Source: Paenibacillus catalpae (GTDB lineage Bacteria; Bacillota; Bacilli; Paenibacillales; Paenibacillaceae). From it: 64,000 nucleotides of DNA. This document shows positions 61,803 through 64,000 of this stretch, piece after piece. Made by a program: the position numbers and the translations under genes. Under the pieces are notes generated by a model. The model searched no databases. It was not told where the DNA came from and saw only the letters and a list, made by a program, of their open reading frames with translations. Where the stretch lies: assembly GCF_900112695.1 (NCBI RefSeq), contig NZ_FOMT01000003.1, positions 248,001 through 312,000 of the forward strand. Direction: 5' to 3'. Position 1 is the first letter of the stretch. Every line of letters begins with the position of its first letter.

Positions 61803-62264
61803 ATGAAGGCAGAATACATTAATCCGTTTCTTGAAGCCGCAACGATCGTCATTGAACAGGTGATCCAGATTCGGCCTTCCACCGGAAAGCTAGGCCTGAA
61901 GAAAATCGAATCGGTAGAAAATCATATTTGGATTCAGATTGGGATTAATGGACAAATGAATGGCGATATTGTATTTGGACTTAATGAGCAGGTGGCTCTG
62001 AAGATGGTCTCAGCCATGATGGGCGGATTTATTATTTCCGAGATGGATGAGATTGGCCGCAGTGCGATATCTGAGCTTGGCAATATGATTAGCGGCAATG
62101 CGAGCACCATGCTGTACAATCAAGGCGTTCATATAGACATTACGCCTCCGAGAATTATTCTGTCGGCAAGCGCTGAAGGCTTAACTGCCGGACAAGCTTT
62201 AACTGTACCTCTCATCATGGACGGCATCGGTGAATTTGATATCCAAGTGTTAGTCGCATCGTAA
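61803..62264 (+). CDS. cheX: Chemotaxis protein CheX
   Basis: A 153-residue CheX/CheC-family protein, a phosphatase acting on CheY-P to adapt flagellar signalling. The catalytic helix is SELGNMISGNAS near 95-106, with the conserved Glu and Asn three apart (E-x-x-N). The KAEYINPFLEAATIVIEQV N-terminus is typical of CheX. A single E-x-x-N helix agrees with CheX rather than CheC. AAAGGAG precedes the ATG. Confidence 0.93.
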   Translation: MKAEYINPFLEAATIVIEQVIQIRPSTGKLGLKKIESVENHIWIQIGINGQMNGDIVFGLNEQVALKMVSAMMGGFIISEMDEIGRSAISELGNMISGNASTMLYNQGVHIDITPPRIILSASAEGLTAGQALTVPLIMDGIGEFDIQVLVAS

Positions 62265-62273
62265 CATAGAAGC

Positions 62274-62299
62274 AGGCTCCTTCGGGAGCTTTTTTTTTG
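62274..62299 (+). terminator. Terminator after cheX
   Basis: AGGCTCC-TTCG-GGAGCTT with a UUCG loop and a nine-T run. Confidence 0.95.
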
Positions 62300-62378
62300 C
62301 GTATCTTTTGCTAATCGGTGACTGATCAAGTACACTGAAGAGATAAAGATTGAGAGAAGCGGATGCAGGTGATGATGA

Positions 62379-63152
62379 TTGCTTAAGGGGAAAATAGTCC
62401 TTATTTCCGGGGCTTCCAGCGGCATTGGAGCGGTCACGGCAAGACAGCTCGCAAAGCTTGGAGCAATCCCGATCTTGACCGGGCGTAGCCTGGAACGGCT
62501 TCGCAAGCACGCGGCAGGGATCGGTGCTGCTTGCCCGATGTATCAGATGGATGTAACGGATATGAAGCAGGTACAGCAGACAGTGGATCAGATTATAGCT
62601 AAGTACGGCAGAATCGATGTTCTGCTGAATAATGCGGGCTTTGGCAAATTTGAAACTTTTCTGGACGCAGAGGTAGAGAGCTTTGAACGGATGATGGATA
62701 CCAACTTTATGGGAGTCGTCCGTTGTACCAAAGCCGTGCTGCCTTACATGCTGAAGCAGGGAAGCGGACATATTGTTAATATCGCTTCCATGGCGGGGAA
62801 GATCGGTTCATCGAAGTCTACCGGTTATTCGGCTACCAAGCATGCGGTGCTCGGCTTTACCAACTCGCTGCGCATGGAGCTGAACGGAACGAATATTACG
62901 GTATCCGCGGTGAATCCGGGTCCGATTCGTACAGAGTTTTTTGATGTTGCTGATCCTTCCGGAACTTATGTGAAGAATGTCAGCTGGTTTATGATGAAGC
63001 CTGAATATGTGGCAAGTCAAATTATTAAAGTGATGGAACGCAAGAAAGCCGAAGTGGATTTGCCCAAGACGGCGGCATTTGGCATTAAGCTTTATCAGCT
63101 GTTCCCGCGAATCGCCGACCGTGTATTCGGCGGCTGGTTTAATCGAAAATAG
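62379..63152 (+). CDS. Short-chain dehydrogenase/reductase
   Basis: A 257-residue Rossmann-fold enzyme. ISGASSGIGAV near 8-18 is the cofactor loop, NNAG near 88 is conserved, and the catalytic set appears as NIASMAGKIGSSKSTGYSATKHAV. The PGPIRTEFF loop follows. The C-terminal extension (LFPRIADRVFGGWF) resembles DltE/YqjQ-type SDRs. Start TTG with AGGTGATG upstream. The helicase gene begins 24 bases after the stop. Confidence 0.93.
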   Translation: MLKGKIVLISGASSGIGAVTARQLAKLGAIPILTGRSLERLRKHAAGIGAACPMYQMDVTDMKQVQQTVDQIIAKYGRIDVLLNNAGFGKFETFLDAEVESFERMMDTNFMGVVRCTKAVLPYMLKQGSGHIVNIASMAGKIGSSKSTGYSATKHAVLGFTNSLRMELNGTNITVSAVNPGPIRTEFFDVADPSGTYVKNVSWFMMKPEYVASQIIKVMERKKAEVDLPKTAAFGIKLYQLFPRIADRVFGGWFNRK

Positions 63153-63176
63153 CGGTGAAATAAGAGAGGAACGTAT

Positions 63177-64000
63177 ATGAGTCAGAAAACATGGAATGAA
63201 TTAGGCATTAATCAAACGCTTGGCGAGAAGCTGGAAGCGAGCAACATAAAAGTGCCTTCGGCTATTCAGGCCGAAGCAATCCCGACTTTATTGGAAGGAC
63301 GGGATGTATCCGCGCGTTCACAGACGGGCTCGGGTAAGACGCTGGCGTATTTGCTGCCGATGCTGCAGCAGTTGAAAGCATCCTCGAGTGCCATTCAAGC
63401 GATCATTCTGGCGCCTACGCAGGAGCTTGCGATGCAAATTGTGCGCGTAGCGGACAGTTATGCCGAGCCGCTTGGACTACGTGTTCAGCAGCTTATCGGC
63501 GGTGCGGCGATGAAGCGTCAAATCGAGAAGCTGAAGCTCCGCCCGCAGATTGTCATTGGTACACCGGGGCGTATACACGAGCTGCTTAAGCTGCGCAAGC
63601 TGAAGCTGAGTGAGGTTCGTCATATCGTTATTGATGAAGCGGATCAGGTATTTGAGCTTGGTTCAACACGCGAAGTGGAGACCATTCTGTTCGCCATGAG
63701 TCAAGAACGCCAAATGGCGTTCTTCTCGGCGACTTATCCCGAAGTGATGTCACGCTTCGAGAAACGTTGGATGAAGGATCCCGTTCGAATTCAAATTTCG
63801 CCTGAACAACGGGTTTCGGAGACGATTACCAACTTCTATGTCGTGTGCGATAAACGGGACAAGCCGGATGTGGCAAGACGAATTGTTCGGTTGCTGAAGC
63901 CGGAATCGGCTCTTCTGTTCCTGAACGTAACCGAAAATATTGCGAATTGGGAAGCAAAGCTGAGCTATGAAGGCTTTACAGTGGAAACCTTGTACGGGGA
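63177..64000 (+). CDS. DEAD-box RNA helicase (partial, runs off the window)
   Basis: The first 274 residues of an ATP-dependent RNA helicase. Q-motif PSAIQAEAIP near 28-37, Walker A ARSQTGSGKT near 48-57, PTQELAMQI (Ia), GGAAMKRQ, TPGRIHELL (Ib), VIDEADQVFELG (motif II) and FSATYP (motif III, SAT) are all present. The second RecA lobe begins at the cut. The target RNA is unknown. AGAGAGGA precedes the ATG. Confidence 0.95.
   Translation, partial: MSQKTWNELGINQTLGEKLEASNIKVPSAIQAEAIPTLLEGRDVSARSQTGSGKTLAYLLPMLQQLKASSSAIQAIILAPTQELAMQIVRVADSYAEPLGLRVQQLIGGAAMKRQIEKLKLRPQIVIGTPGRIHELLKLRKLKLSEVRHIVIDEADQVFELGSTREVETILFAMSQERQMAFFSATYPEVMSRFEKRWMKDPVRIQISPEQRVSETITNFYVVCDKRDKPDVARRIVRLLKPESALLFLNVTENIANWEAKLSYEGFTVETLYG

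Overview
The window looks like chromosomal DNA of an endospore-forming Gram-positive bacterium, most likely Paenibacillus or a close relative. Reasons, all read from the sequence: strong AGGAGG-type ribosome binding sites, TTG/GTG starts, many intrinsic terminators, a T-box leader in front of pheST, an S-layer (SLH) surface protein, a GerA-type germinant receptor operon, CotB/CotF/CotH-like coat proteins and MutS2. No rRNA, tRNA, transposase, integrase or CRISPR array was seen. The right edge cuts a DEAD-box helicase; the left edge probably cuts the end of a membrane protein.

Layout. 0.2-8 kb: an ArsB-like pump, an HxlR regulator divergent from a stand-alone GTP cyclohydrolase II, two lipoproteins (one with a von Willebrand A domain), an HMGL-type aldolase and a YjcF-like acetyltransferase. 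8.1-11.2 kb: the 5-oxoprolinase genes pxpB-pxpC-pxpA coupled to a gamma-glutamylcyclotransferase-like gene, so one transcript could both make and consume 5-oxoproline. 11.3-17.9 kb: a chemoreceptor, an MFS transporter with a MarR regulator sharing a 12-bp operator, a 47-codon gene and a two-component system. 17.9-30.8 kb: T-box, pheS, pheT, then a ZapA homologue enlarged to about 1395 residues by a proline-free coiled coil, a set of minus-strand genes (SDR, CuA-type lipoprotein, holin-like) and mutS2. 30.9-35.6 kb: small membrane and zinc-ribbon proteins, MFS, cysK, cotH. 35.9-42 kb: a spore block (two CotB-like proteins, a GerAB/AA/AC operon, CotF-like). 42-48.6 kb: an AlaR/AlaT-like pair, a cobalamin adenosyltransferase, an RluA-type pseudouridine synthase, an ArsC/Spx-like protein, a second aminotransferase and a 5'-3' exonuclease. 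48.8-58.8 kb: a 2567-residue SLH protein with 15 repeats, followed by an operon of a GNAT acetyltransferase and three phage-tail-collar (Mdp-like) proteins. 58.8-64 kb: small proteins, HRDC protein, zinc-dependent phospholipase C family, CheX, SDR and a helicase.

The two signals I rate highest are the giant ZapA and a recurring two-hairpin leader element. The leader consists of a short stem with an NCG-type triloop (ATGCTT-ACG-AAGYAT), then a second stem whose sequence changes while its pairing is kept, then TTTTAGGAGG and a start codon. It precedes at least four and perhaps five unrelated genes, three times as a tandem pair, and I cannot match it to a riboswitch family I know. Other points of note are dense palindromes inside pxpC, an intergenic palindrome family at 33.4 and 47.1-47.6 kb, and the GNAT plus triple tail-collar operon beside the giant surface protein.
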